Positions 12,885 through 24,340 of a stretch of DNA of 64,000 nucleotides are shown here, in pieces (position 1 is the stretch's first letter; each line of letters opens with the position of its first letter). The stretch comes from Entrophospora sp. SA101 (lineage: Eukaryota > Glomeromycota > Glomeromycetes > Entrophosporales > Entrophosporaceae): NCBI GenBank assembly GCA_958430865.1, contig CAUDNR010002891.1, positions 2,152 to 66,151 on the forward strand, read 5' to 3'. A program made the translations under genes and the position numbers. The notes below the pieces were generated by a model. That model was not told where the DNA came from, made no database searches, and saw nothing but the letters and a program-made list of their open reading frames with translations.

Positions 12885-13163
12885 ATCGCCACCGAAATTA
12901 TTTTCGTTATAACTACTAACACTGAAATGTCTAATTACAGAATTAGTTAATATCGATAATTTATTATTATTATTAACTTTGTGTGATAAGAATGAAGATG
13001 GATTTGACAAAATTTTTGTTATTGTTTCTGTTGATGGTTTATTACTAAACATTTTGGAGTATAGTATTAATCGTGGTGACAATGACTGATTTAAATGCTT
13101 GATATTTATTTTAATACGAAAGGAGTGTGAAAAAAACTTAACAGAACGAAAAGGAATTAACAT
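12430..13163 (-). CDS. Conserved fungal mitochondrial membrane protein (DUF6787-like)
   Basis: Two exons, 13163-12713 and 12641-12430, give 220 residues. A basic, Ser-rich N-terminus without acidic residues looks like a mitochondrial presequence. A poly-Asn run (encoded by an ATT/AAT microsatellite near 12842-12880) precedes the conserved core: WLWWKEWVIRFIVFGITGST, then RPIV, EGPWSFRLAYLF and YSVILLCVGTIF...MYGRFIP. Two hydrophobic segments are predicted by eye. This arrangement matches a fungal family of unknown function I recall as DUF6787; the domain number is from memory. No catalytic motif is evident. Confidence 0.7.
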
Positions 13164-13735
13164 TTTTTTAAAATTTTTTTTTTTTTCAATATTAATATTG
13201 TTACACTAGTCAGTTTATCATTTATCATTCATCATTCCAACAGTCACATAATTGACCAATACTGATTTAAATCGAAGATGGATATTAATATATGGTGTAG
13301 ATCATCTATAATCAATTAATTGCTTATAGTAACAATTGGCCAGCTTCAAAATACTAAAACAAAAAATTTTTATATCATTTTAAAAAAGTTAACCGATAAA
13401 TTTTATTGTTCATGACTCAAGCTTCAAAACTTATCAGCTAGTTTTTCTTAAATTAAAAATTGGCAGAGCCTTAGCATTTTGAAATTTCAAATTTTGCTAT
13501 ACACTTAAGAAATTGAGACTGATAAAATGAGCTGGGCGTTGTAGATCATATATGACAGATAAAAAAATTTTCATGTATATTTTTTTCAATTGAAACATGT
13601 ATTTAGAGAATTTTAATTTATTAATCCTTCATTATTAATTTTTTTAGTCTTTTGTATTCCTCTGTAACATCTTTTGAATATTTAACTTGAGAAAAATCAA
13701 ATTTTAAGATTCAAAGTTTATTTAAAGGATTTACC

Positions 13736-14205
13736 CAACATATATTTGTCCTTCTGCAAATATGTTTTCATCTACAGATATGGTTATGTGAGGTAGGGTT
13801 CGGCTTTGTGTTTTATGAACAGTAAGGGCAAAGGCATTTTGAAGTGGAAATTGTTTTCTTGAAGCTCTCTTTCCATCAATTTCAAAGTAATATGTTTCTT
13901 TTTGAACTACTACTTTTTTATATACTGTTAAGTGTAGGAAAGGTCACTTCTACGTCAATTATTTTTGTTACAATTCCTATTGTGCCATTACAAATGTTTT
14001 GTTCAAATAATTTATTATTGAGAAATATAGTTTGGCACCTTCTTGTAGCTTTTTTAAATTGATTTTCATAATGTTGTTCTTTATGCAAGGATTCAAAATT
14101 CAATGTGTCTAGAATTTGAAATGATTGGGTCATTACAAATTTTGTCAAATGAAGGAGATTCACACATTAACATATTAATATCATCTGCAGCTTGACAAAT
14201 ACCAA
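13736..14205 (-). pseudogene. PIF1-like helicase, C-terminal remnant
   Basis: Minus-strand patches read VVGICQAADDINMLMC, ICNGTIGIVTKIIDVEVTF and PLQNAFALTVHKTQSRTLP, then ISVDENIFAEGQIYVG. The last block is the helicase motif around ALTVHKTQ typical of PIF1 and Helitron helicases. Frames shift and the N-terminal two-thirds is missing, cut by pogo-like sequence at 14209. A dead fragment. Confidence 0.75.
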
Positions 14206-14208
14206 CTA

Positions 14209-15007
14209 CAGTTTACTCTCTCTATAACGGATCTTTCTATAACGGATTTTATTAGTTAAATTTTATATAATGTATAACGGACAGCACCCCGAAAACATTC
14301 TATATAAATCCCTCTTTCTATACCGGATTCACATGATTTCAAAACTACACAGTGAGTCTTGGTATAACGAATATGTTTGTTCCGGGAAATTTTATTATTA
14401 TCCGCTATACCGAGTCATCCGTAATACCGAGATATCCGTAAAAAATCGAATTTTTGATTAAATCATGTGATACATGTTACGTATAATAATGATGATAATA
14501 AAAATACAGTTGGTAAAAAATTAAAAAAAAAAACAATTCATTCACTTAAAACGTTGACATTATAATAATCTTCCATTCTTGTTTGCACTTGTTCTTGAGA
14601 ATTTTTGTAAGAAATTTCACTTTTTAATCTTTTGACATTTCTAATTACTTGAAAATCAATATCTAAAATTTTTTGCTGTACATATTTAAGTATAGTTTCC
14701 GGAGCTTTTATAGCTTCCATATTAATGATCATCAGCTTAGGTTCATTTGTTTCATTTGTTTCATCGTCATCGACTTCACTTTGTTCTTTTACAATATTTA
14801 CGATTTTAGAATATAAAGAAATAAAAGGAAATGACATATTGATAGTGTCATTGCCAAGAAATAGCTAGAAATATGTTAGATTAAATTGTGGATGTATTGC
14901 TGATTATTTTACATTCTTAATATTAATAATTGCGCGTCATTACTCTTATTAACCCAAAATAGTAAAGATCATCGTTATCCGTAATATCGAGAAAAATTTA
15001 TTAGAAG
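14209..15007. mobile_element. Pogo/Tigger-like element fragment
   Basis: Begins after TA with CAGTTTACTCTCTCTATAAC and repeated TATAACGGA / TATACCG motifs (14220-14445), and similar ATCCGTAAT motifs near 14976. A minus-strand 99-codon ORF (14538-14837) with an acidic, Lys-rich sequence could be the tail of its transposase. No matching right terminus is visible; the segment stops at the Tc1 end at 15010, so it is probably truncated. Confidence 0.5.
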
Positions 15008-15009
15008 TA

Positions 15010-16530
15010 CAGTCCCTTGAAAAAAGTATCGCTTCACCTGATGATCGACGAAAATAATTGGATAACTTCTGTGATATAAAAAGTCATGATTTTACTAACC
15101 AAGTCGATGTTGTGTAATAACAAAAAAATCATTTTCATAATGATTTCTATAACATATTCAAGTTTCACAACATAAAATTAATTATTGGTAATTTTATGAT
15201 CTTTAAAAGACAAAAAAAAAATTTCCGGAAATTTTCAAAAAAACTTGAGATTAGAGCCAACTTTAGATGACATGTTTTAACACATTTTGAGAGCTTAGTA
15301 AATGTTGTTTCTTTTATCTTCAAATGTATACTTATGAAATCTCACAATTAATTGTCGGATATTGGTCAAGTATCGAACTGAAACGTAAAAATAATTTTTA
15401 TGAAGTTTACTAGCTATTTGCACAATATTTTACATATTAACTTGTAATAAAATATACACTAAAAGAATCAAAAAAAGATAGAGAATTTGGTTATTTATTA
15501 GTATTTTGTCGGGTTTCCTTTAGAATTAATTACAGCTGCAACTCTTCTTGGCATAGAATTAACTAAATTTTGTAAAAAATTACGGTCAAGCTTCTCCCAC
15601 TCTTCATTTAAATAAATAGATAATTCTTCAATATTTTTTGGATGTGGTTTTCGATTATGAACTGCCTTTTCTAAATAATCCCAAACATGTTCAATTGGGT
15701 TGAGATCAGGACTCTGGGCAGGCCAAGGAAGAGAAGAAATTAAATTATCTTCTTTCCATTTAAGCACCGCCTTTGCAGTATGAACCGGTGCATTATCATC
15801 TTGAAATATATTTAAATCAGTTCCTAATTCGTTCATAAAAGGTAATAAATAATTTTCTAAAAGCTCTTGATATTTTTTACCAGTTATTTTACCTTCTAAT
15901 ATTACCAAGGGTCCTGGTTGATTGTTCACAAAACAACCCCACACCATTATTCCTCCCCCACCATGTTTAAAAGTAGGAATAAGACAGTCAACATCATACT
16001 TTTCTTTTGGAACTCTCCAAACTCTCTGCCGTCCATCAGAATGATGCAAGTTGAATTTTGATTCATCACTCCAAATAATATTACTCCAGTCATCAACGTT
16101 CCAATTTTTTCTTTCTCTGCACCAACTAAATCGTTTTTTTCGATTAACTTCAGAAACAAAAGGTTTCCTCAATGCAGCTCGACTATAATATCCTTCTTCA
16201 TGGAGATAGTTACGAATTGTTCGATCACAAATAGGATTGTCTGTGGTTTCATTTAATATGTTAGTTATCTCTCTAGCAGGAGTAAAACGATTTTTTATAA
16301 CAATTCTTTTTAAAGTCCTAGAGTCTCGATCCGTTAAACTTTTTGGTCTTCCACTTCTAGATAAAACAGTAATTTGACCTTTTTCGCGATATGCTTTTAT
16401 TGCACGCTGTACTTGTGTTTGAGTATGACCAATGGCATTTGCTATTTCTCAAGTTGCTTGACCAGCTTCCCAATGACCAATTATTCTTCCTCTTTCAGTA
16501 TTTTCAGTATTTTGTGCATGATAAACTGCC
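15010..16530 (-). mobile_element. Tc1-type element, one end present
   Basis: The terminus CAGTCCCTTGAAAAAAGTAT at 15010 directly follows TA, as expected for Tc1/mariner. It lies 3' of the transposase gene on the minus strand. No inverted partner of this terminus was found up to 17 kb, so the other end appears lost. Confidence 0.65.
15498..16525 (-). pseudogene. Tc1 transposase (DD34E), one in-frame stop
   Basis: The minus frame is open from the stop at 15498 to a TGA at 16450-16452, and continues beyond it as GRIIGHWEAGQAT. Visible parts are the helix-turn-helix and SGRPKSLTDRDSRTLKRIV, the first catalytic Asp in IIWSDESKFNL, GGGGIMVWGCF, the second Asp in FQDDNAPVHTA, and the Glu in SPDLNPIEHVWDYLEKAV. 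The TGA falls where Tc1 proteins have REIA, consistent with CGA to TGA at a CpG. Apart from that stop the protein is nearly complete, so this is a young copy. Confidence 0.85.
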
Positions 16531-17665
16531 AAATTTTCTTTGTCTAAACACCAAGTTTCCTCAATTTCTAATGCTCTTTCGAACCCTTGTCTTTCTAGTT
16601 TATTACCTGGTTGTTTTCAGGGTTTGCGACATCTTCAGGTCTTTTATCACCACCAAAACTTGCTGGGCTATTTATGACATAATTAATATATTTTAAGTCA
16701 CAAAGACCTAACACATATTCATGCTTTCATTCTCCAATTCTCCCAGATAATTATCAATATATTCCACGGGATTTCTTTTTTAACAAACACGCTTCAATGC
16801 ATTGCTTCCAAGTGAAATAGTTTTACCACAGAAATAACTTGTTAGCACTGATAAATTAACAAATGAAGGAAGTTTTTTATTTTTTATTTTTTATTTTTAT
16901 TTTTAAAAATCTATCCGTTCACAGACCCCAATCAATTTTCTACAATTAAAAAATATCGGAAAGCTTGATATTAGTATTAGTCCCATTGATAATAATGACC
17001 ATCATTCTTTAATTTGTTATCGACTAATCTACTACCACTAATGCTATAATTAATCCAAGAAACATCAAAACGTGAGATATTTGATAGAATAAACAACTAT
17101 AGTAATGTCATCAACAACAACAGCATTAATGCCACCACATCATTCCAAAGGATGAGCCAGAAGAGATAACTATAGAAAAGAAAAAAATGAAGAAAAGAGC
17201 CATGACTACAAAAAATAAAAAGTCTAGAAAATTGCTAGAAGCACCTTGACAAACATTGACAATTGACTTGGAAGGGAAACCAATTGGAGCTTTCATGTGA
17301 AAAAGAAAGATCTTGCTTTGATTGATCTTCCTGCACAATACTTGGAAGCAAAGAAACAGTAGTTAAACCAACGTAAACAAAGTTAGCAAATTATGAAAAT
17401 TCTCTAAATGTCATTAAACGATAACTTTTTCTTTATTTATTTCTTGGTATTTTTTTTATTTTATTTTAATCAAAGATTTATTCAATTAAATTTTTATCAT
17501 CAACAACAATATAATCACTTTAGATGTGGTCGGTCAACTATAGATATATAATCAATATAATCATATATAATCTTAAATAAATTTTAATAATAATTTAATC
17601 AAATTAATCGAATTGAATTTCAAAATAACATAAAATATGAAAAGAAAATTTCACTTGATCAATAT
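16531..17665. other. Decayed mobile-element sequence and spacer
   Basis: Around 16540-16830 the minus strand has coding-like patches (YVINSPASFGGDKRPEDVA; NPVEYIDNYLGELENESMN) with stops and frameshifts; family unknown. From 16870 there is T-rich low-complexity sequence and then nothing recognisable up to the RPL18 stop. Confidence 0.35.
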
Positions 17666-18516
17666 TTAAACTTTGAATCCACGAGAAGCTCTACGACCAC
17701 GCGCCTTTTCAAACTTTCTTCCCTTTGAACGAACATAAGGTCTTTTATACAAAGAAAAAAAAAAAATTTTCAATCAATCAATCAATCAAGCAAAAAAATG
17801 GTGAATAAACAAAATAATAAGATCATTATTATACTTGGCATTTTTATGTGGACCCATTCCAAAATGTCTGATAGCTTCTCTTGATTTTGGACCTCTTAAA
17901 AGTACAGTATTAGAACCAATTGGTGAGCGTAAAGCCAATTGGTCAAGTGTAAGAACTTCACCACCAGCTTTTAAGATCCTTGCTTTAGCGGTTTTTGTTA
18001 TACGAAGTGCCGCAACTGACATCTTTGGTACATCTAAAACTCGATTGTCATCGGTAACTGTTCCCACCACAACTGCAATCTTATCTGATTTGTTTGCTAA
18101 ATTACGAATTAATCGAGAAATTGAAATCGGTGGCCTATTCACACGTGACATAAATAAACGTTTTAAAATCACTTTATTAAAATCGGAATCTGTTCTTCTT
18201 GCTAAAACTCTGTAAAGCTAATTTTATTATTATTATTAAAATTTTTTATTTAAAAAAGCATTAAAATTTGATTTGAAATAATTATTATAACGACCATTAT
18301 TTAATTGATTTTTCATTACCTTCACCAACAATCGGAGGTATACATCCTCACTTTTTGGTTCAGTTCTGTTTCTTTTTCTTACATGATGTTTCTTAATGTC
18401 AATACCCTAAACAAATATATGATTTTTAATAATAAATAAAAAAGTTACTCATTTTTATATTACTAATTAAAACAATCATAATTGATAACATTAATGTGTT
18501 TTCACGAGAATACCAT
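17666..18516 (-). CDS. RPL18: 60S ribosomal protein L18 (eL18)
   Basis: Structural protein of the cytosolic large ribosomal subunit. Four exons: 18516-18514 (only the ATG), 18406-18320, 18217-17835, 17741-17666; 182 residues, close to the usual 186-188. Sequence runs [20 protein letters not shown], then [55 protein letters not shown], ending [20 protein letters not shown]. The single-codon first exon was chosen because ATG followed by GTATTC gives the required MG start, as in animal RPL18 genes. No in-frame ATG fits at the head of exon 2. Confidence 0.92.
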
Positions 18517-18753
18517 CTTTGAATTCTTGCTGAATTACAGTTTTCTCAAAGAACAAAAAGTTATCAAAAAAAAATTTTTTTGAGTAACACTAATTCATAT
18601 TTGATTTTTATCAACCAATCAAATAAGCATTTATATTAATATAGTATTGATTATTTTAATAAAATTAAAAAAAGAATAATTTATATCAATATAAAAAAAA
18701 ATACATATATTATTAAAAATGCTTTAAATGATGAATCACATTGGAGGCAAAGT

Positions 18754-19439
18754 TCATTCATTTAATTTGTTTTGTCGGATGAAAGCGCTTATTTGGAAGG
18801 CTTTTCCTGGTTGTTCTCTTAAATAATATAATTTAGCTCTTCTAAATCTTTTTTCTGTCTTGTGTAAAATCTTAATTGATTTTATCATTGGTGAAAAAGC
18901 AGAGAATCTTTGTTCAACCCCAACTTTTAAAATAATATTACGTAAAGTAAAATTTGTATCTATTCCTTGACGTTTAATTGATATGCAAACACCGGCAAAT
19001 GACGAGGTTTTCTCAGTAGTCTTGCTAACATATGACTCAACATTTACTACATCGCCTGGTTTAAGAATATTTGCTAATTTTCTTGTTTTACATTTCACAA
19101 ACAACCTGGCTCGATTATCCGGCTGTCTCGCATAACCTTCTTCCTTTATTATTTCCATTATGTTTCTGTGTTTTGTTTCAGGTAATGTTTCGCATTTTAT
19201 TGGAATTATAGAATCTGGCAATTTTTCTCTTGAATAAACTAACCAAATGTATATGTATATGTGCGTATAAAATATTTAGATATAATTATACAAAATAATT
19301 TTGTTATAGGAATTTGGCTTAAATAAATACGAACAAAAGTTTAGAATTACTCACTGTCTGTTGACATAGATTTTATTTTAAATGAAATAGGTGATGTGAA
19401 TTTAGGTGAAAATATTGATCTATAACATCTACGAAGCAT
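18754..19439 (-). CDS. MRPL19: Mitochondrial large ribosomal subunit protein bL19m
   Basis: Mitoribosome large-subunit protein (yeast Img1). Two exons, 19439-19355 and 19238-18754, 189 residues. The first exon encodes a basic presequence (MLRRCYRSIFSPKF). The bL19 core is clear: LKPGDVVNVESYV, FAGVCISIKRQGIDTNFTLR, VGVEQRFSAFSP and RRAKLYYLREQPGKAF. It lies 237 bases upstream of RPL18 on the same strand. Start and intron are supported by phase and by the presequence. Confidence 0.92.
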
Positions 19440-20763
19440 TTTTGTCAAAAAATTTTTTTGAGAAATTTAAATATTTGTTAAATTTTGTTACAACTGGACC
19501 GTGTCACCAAAATTTTTTGTCACGTGAAATTCATGAAAAGCTGATATTAATGTCAATCAATGAATAACCTAGATAAGATAAATGGAGTCATTATTAGACT
19601 CCAAAACAACATTTTCTTTTTTCTGATCACCTACTCGATTAAATGACACAACAGCAGAGTTAAAATCTTTCTTATATTCTGGACAGCATTGACATCACAA
19701 TCCGTGATGTAGTCTATTAATAAAGAATAAATAAAGACATATAATGTTACAATAACTTAATTTTTGTATTTTAACATTGAATATGAGTACAAACACTAAA
19801 CATTACATGCTTAAACTGGCCAGAATCGTTACCGTTCTTTGAACTACCCTTCACATAATTAACAGATTATTAACCCATCAACTAAATGTGCTCGACATTT
19901 CTTCTTTAAAACCCTCTTATGACCTCTTGAAAATCTTCCATCACCACATTAATATGCAACTATTGTTTCAGCACCTCCTGTGGTCCTATTGCAGGCGATA
20001 ATGACCGTTTTCTAATAACGAATCTTGATTGTCAGTATCCTAATAATCCTTTCGTTGTTAATATTTGAGCTGGATGTTCAACCAATTGATTCAACTGATT
20101 AACTTTCACATTCTTGTAGGAATTCTTCATGTTTTTTAATAACCTAATTGAAAAACTAATTGCACGAATTTTTTTTTTTTATAAAAACAAGACTTAAACA
20201 TTGTACCCATTTTTTTAAAAATCACATCAACTAAAGTTTCTTTAATCTCTTTTAAATTTTATTTTGAATCTTTATTGGCTAAATAATTAAAAATAGACAG
20301 TAATTGCTTACTAATTGTTTCTGGGTTAGTTGGAGTAATCTTCCAATTGAAATATACGTCACATCTTTTTGAGCTTTTAGATCAGCTTCCATTATAGGAA
20401 CTAGGAAATTGTTATAAAGCTGATGATGAATAAAAAACAGAGTTTTAATCATAATTTTCTGCTAGAATTAAGATTATTCTATTATTTTTTGAGTCATAAA
20501 GTTAACTGATTTGAAAGTCCATTAACACTTTCATTTTTACGAAATTCTTTTAAAGGTTCATTATTTTACTCGTAGTAGTAGATCTTTCTTGCTGATACTA
20601 TAGAAAATATCGATCAATCGATCAAAGTTACGTGTAACAGTAATGATTAGGTGTAATAAATAAGGAACGGTGCATGTATCACGCGTTTCATATTAATATT
20701 AATAATCAACGTATTAAACGAGATTAAATCTAAAAAAATTATCTTTTTAGTGGTTGCAAAAAA
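19440..20763. other. Intergenic with decayed coding-like patch
   Basis: A minus-strand patch near 19940-20130 reads VNQLNQLVEHPAQILTTKG and SRFVIRKRSLSPAIGPQEV, broken by stops. No family is recognised. A short perfect hairpin ACATCAC/GTGATGT lies near 19693-19711. The 120 bases before 20764 are presumably the VMA22 promoter. Confidence 0.35.
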
Positions 20764-21691
20764 ATGCATGAACTTTGTGATAAATTAGATGATGTATTAC
20801 TTGAATATTTTTCATTTATTTCAAACTATCAAGAACAATGGAAACAAATAAATACTGAATTAGAGAATGTAAAGGAAAAAAATTTTTTAAATATTAATAA
20901 TAAATTTCAAAGAACATTTTTTTAAATAAGATTTTTCTCTAATGTATAATGCTTTTTTATAGGGATTTTTACAACTTGCCCATGCAAAGTATACAATGGG
21001 TCCTGGTAGAATAACTCAAAACCAATATGATGAAAGAATGAAGGCTTCTACAAGAGTGTTAGTTAATATATAATATATATATATATATAAAATTATGTTA
21101 TCAAAGTGAAAATGTGATTTAACATTTTGTTTATTTATATCTAGTTTAATATCAAAGGTTGAAACAGCCGTTACTGACACCTCCAATTTAATCAATTCTT
21201 CAAATGAACATAATTATACATTGATAAATTATGATGAATTTAGTGAAGATGATGTTGATGACTCTGATAAAATTATCATCAAAAATACAACTAGCTCAAC
21301 TCTTCGTCAACGTAGTTTGAAAAGTACAAATAAAGAAGAGATGGAGGATTCTGGTATAAAGAAGTCATCGAAAATTAAAGTTAATAAAAATCCATTAAAT
21401 TGGTTTGGAATTTTAGTACCATCTACATTAAGAGATACACAGAAACATTTCAAACAAGGTTTTTTTTTTTAACATTTTAAATTTTCATAAATTTTACATT
21501 AACTTGATTTTAACACCATAAAAAAAAACACAATAGCTCTTGTAAGCATGGTTATGATCATAAACATTCACAATAAGATTTTGGAGAAAGAAAATGAATA
21601 TAAACATTTAAAACAACAAAAAGCTTTGAGAATAAATCAAATTTTAGAATCTGACAAAAAAGAAACAAATGATGAATCAATTTCTTCATGA
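20764..21691 (+). CDS. VMA22: V-ATPase assembly factor Vma22 / CCDC115
   Basis: ER-localised chaperone for assembly of the vacuolar H+-ATPase membrane sector. Four exons: 20764-20868, 20963-21057, 21145-21458, 21537-21691; 222 residues. Two signatures match human CCDC115: GFLQLAHAKYTMGPGRITQ near the N-terminus and NPLNWFGILVPSTLRDTQK near residue 155. The N- and C-terminal parts are coiled-coil (ELENGF..., NKILEKENEYKHLKQQKAL). Terminates with TGA, showing this genome uses TGA as stop. The second donor (GTTAGT) was chosen because it alone preserves the frame into exon 3. Confidence 0.88.
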
Positions 21692-21807
21692 AATCTCAAG
21701 CTTTAAATAATGTTAGAAGTAATTGAAAATCAAATTAGTTTGAATCAGTTTATTCTTGATGAACAACCATTTTTTACAAAATATTAAAATTTTGTCATGC
21801 ATGTATT

Positions 21808-21814
21808 TATTATT

Positions 21815-21853
<39 letters not shown>

Positions 21854-21871
21854 CTTATTATTATTATTATT
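21808..21871. repeat. Trinucleotide microsatellite (GTT/ATT)
   Basis: About 12 GTT units flanked by ATT units, 3' of VMA22, with no coding role seen on either strand. The rest of 21692-22040 holds nothing recognisable. Confidence 0.9.
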
Positions 21872-22040
21872 CACATGAGTTTTTAAATGTATAATATGTA
21901 AAGACTTGGTTGATTCACACAAAATTAACCCTATACACAAATGTTTACTTACATTGTACACAAAATATGGAAGTAATATATTATCTGATAATTAAAAATC
22001 CTATGGCTCTGGAAAGTTGTTTTCAATAAATTAAATTCAT

Positions 22041-23020
22041 GAAAGGGACCATTAGCAATCTCTTGAGGCTGGCTTTATCAAACTGGGATTAGAAAGTTCA
22101 AAAAGAAATGATGAGATTTTTGAATTCCATTCAACCTCTTAAGGTATCAAAGTATTGAAAGCCTTTTCCACCTTTATATTGGTAGGTTTTATTCAATCCA
22201 AGAGTATTGTTTACAATGATTCATGCAATTTACAGTTGTAATCAAAACTAAATTTGGTATGTCCTGGAATCATGAAATTTAGTTCAATATTTCATAATAA
22301 TTACAAAATAGCAAATAAAATAGCTATTTCTATCAAAAATCAGGCTAAATGTGCCATTGGGTCCCTTTCTATCAACTTATCTTCATCAAGAACATAGTTG
22401 ATTGCTTCATTTTGGATACCAAAAATATGGACTTTGCAAAGACTAAGATAATAAATCTTATTTACCTATTCATCAGAATGTGGTACATAGACATATTAAG
22501 TTCAGTGTCAATACTACAATACTGTACTTTCTTTACCTTCTGTTATTGAATAGTTTTGATTGACAAGTTTTCTTTGCTCTTCAGATTTTTGTTATGCTGA
22601 TTCTGCTTTGGTCTGATGAGCTTTATATATTTTTAGCAATTCTTTGTTGACAAATATCATATAAATTTGTTTTTGGACTCATAATTTGAGTCAATTGATG
22701 TCACAATTGGCAAAAGATATCATACTTCAAGGGCTATCTTCTTCCAGATCTGCAATAAAGTCTTATGAACTGATTAGCACATTTCTGCTGATAAGAATAT
22801 AAACGATTAGGCTATTCTGTTTTACTTCTTCCTGGACTTGGTAATCAATGAACTTTAGTATAATTTCAAGAAAACTTCACCAACATCTTTGTCAATTATC
22901 TTTTTTATTTTTTATTGTGGCATTCTTTTATTATTGTCACAAACTCTTGATATAAGGACCATTGTTTATCAGACAATTTCTAACATCCTCAAACTATACA
23001 AAGAGGTGTATTGTGATTTA
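22041..23020 (-). pseudogene. Decayed transposase-like gene (same family as 51780-52852)
   Basis: Minus-strand patches parallel the better copy at 51780-52852: CTTCTTCCTGGACTTGGTAA here matches the sequence encoding the GLPSPGRS block there, and further matches cover the PQWKTK and VHVPH..QQV regions. This copy also holds the C-terminal part (NYVLDEDKLIERDP; WNSKISSFLFELSNPS). Stops of all three kinds and frameshifts are frequent. I recall this family as abundant in Rhizophagus, without a certain function; a DDE-type transposase is likely but not shown. Confidence 0.6.
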
Positions 23021-23364
23021 AAGCTCTTAACGGGTTGGGTTCAGGTTGGTCTCAGGCCTGTATTAATAAGAAAGACATTTCTATTAGTACTAATCTTAAA
23101 AAAGATTTTATTTTGTGAATGTCAACAATATATCATTTTATTTGTTAATGCATGCCCACTAAAAAACTTTATGATTATTTTATTATAAATTGTTAAGAAA
23201 ATAATATGGGCATAATGTAATAAAACCAGACAAAGTGAACATTGGTGATTACCAGAATTTCAGGGGTCAAAGTTTAGTAATGTGATTATAATTAACAGTT
23301 TTATAATACCCTATTTGTTATCTTCAGTGATATATAGAACCACTCCTATATAAAAATAATCAAT

Positions 23365-23622
23365 ATGAAGTTAATTTACATTAGGTCTACCATGGAGCCC
23401 AAGAATTATAGCACCATTAGAAGTATTCTAAAAAGAGAACAAGGTGAGAAAATTGCTCCTTATGTTTTCAAAATGAATAACACTCAGGCACTTGAAGCTT
23501 ATCTAAGAATTACCTATGAGATTTACCAAGAAGAAAGAAAAATAATAAATGCTAGAAAAAGAAAGCATCACCATGATGCATTATTACCCAACAAAAAGCT
23601 GAGACCTCTAGAAGAAAAATAA
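23365..23622 (+). CDS. Small basic protein, duplicated ORF (copy A)
   Basis: An 85-codon intact ORF beginning MKLIYIRSTMEPKNYSTIRS, with a basic C-terminus (NARKRKHHHDALL). A second, truncated copy lies inverted at 28069-28224. The conservation of both the start and the SILK.EQGEKIAPY block shows it was once a real gene of a mobile element or repeated locus. Function unknown. Confidence 0.45.
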   Translation: MKLIYIRSTMEPKNYSTIRSILKREQGEKIAPYVFKMNNTQALEAYLRITYEIYQEERKIINARKRKHHHDALLPNKKLRPLEEK

Positions 23623-23808
23623 TAGGAACAAATTTATTATCTATTTTATCTTTTCCTTTTTGGCGTTTCCTCGATGAGTAACTAGATTTCTAAAACCAAT
23701 ACTAATGTTCCACTCCAACCATGATTTAAAGAGTTCTCTTTCATGATTGAACACTGATTTTTTTTTTGTAAAACTTCTTATAACAAAAGTGGTTTAAATA
23801 AAAAAATC

Positions 23809-24340
23809 ATGAAAAAAAAAGAATGCTTTAATTGTAAAAATACCAAAGATTTAACTATTAACTGATGAGATAAAGAAGATGAAAAACATACTGAATTTTG
23901 TTGTGCTGAAACTCTCATGCAACAAGAGTTAGATAACGACACTAATAAAGATTGAGAAAGAAACCAAATAAAGCTCTTTAATTCAATCCTTACAAAAATG
24001 TAAAAATAAAGAAAATTTTAATTGGCCTTTTCAGTATAGAAGCATAAGACAATATGGTAGTGGCAGATGAGATAGAGTAACTACTTGGTGTCCACAATGC
24101 AAAATAATTCTAGATTGAGATGTTACTGCTTATGAAGACAGTTGAGGACACAAATGCTCTCAATGCCATAATTGTCATAAACAAATTGCAAGAGGTAAAC
24201 AAAATGAACACTTTACTTGAAAGATGATAACACTCCTAGTTATATTTGCCCAAAAAGCGCTGAAGGAAGTGAACTAGTTTGTAATCTTTGTGGCAAAATG
24301 GAAACACTTAAAGAGGGTTGCTTAAAAATCAAATTTGTGT
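23809..24340 (+). pseudogene. Zinc-ribbon coding sequence interrupted only by TGA codons
   Basis: From ATG 23809 a frame runs to TAA 24001 with three internal TGA codons and no other stop (starts MKKKECFNCKNTKDLTIN). A second frame, 24008-24274, carries four TGA and no other stop, and encodes paired-cysteine motifs: TTWCPQCKIILD, GHKCSQCHNCHKQIARG. A third piece has YICPKSAEGSELVCNLCGKM. At least two frameshifts are needed to join them. The family is not identified. The TGA sites could be former Trp or Arg codons. Confidence 0.5.

Noticed and set aside
17126..17338. 70-codon minus-strand ORF with a hydrophobic run
   Set aside because: T-rich composition explains it; no start context, family or partner exon.
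22889..23188. 99-codon plus-strand ORF
   Set aside because: Lies antisense over the decayed transposase-like gene and runs into unrelated repeat sequence.
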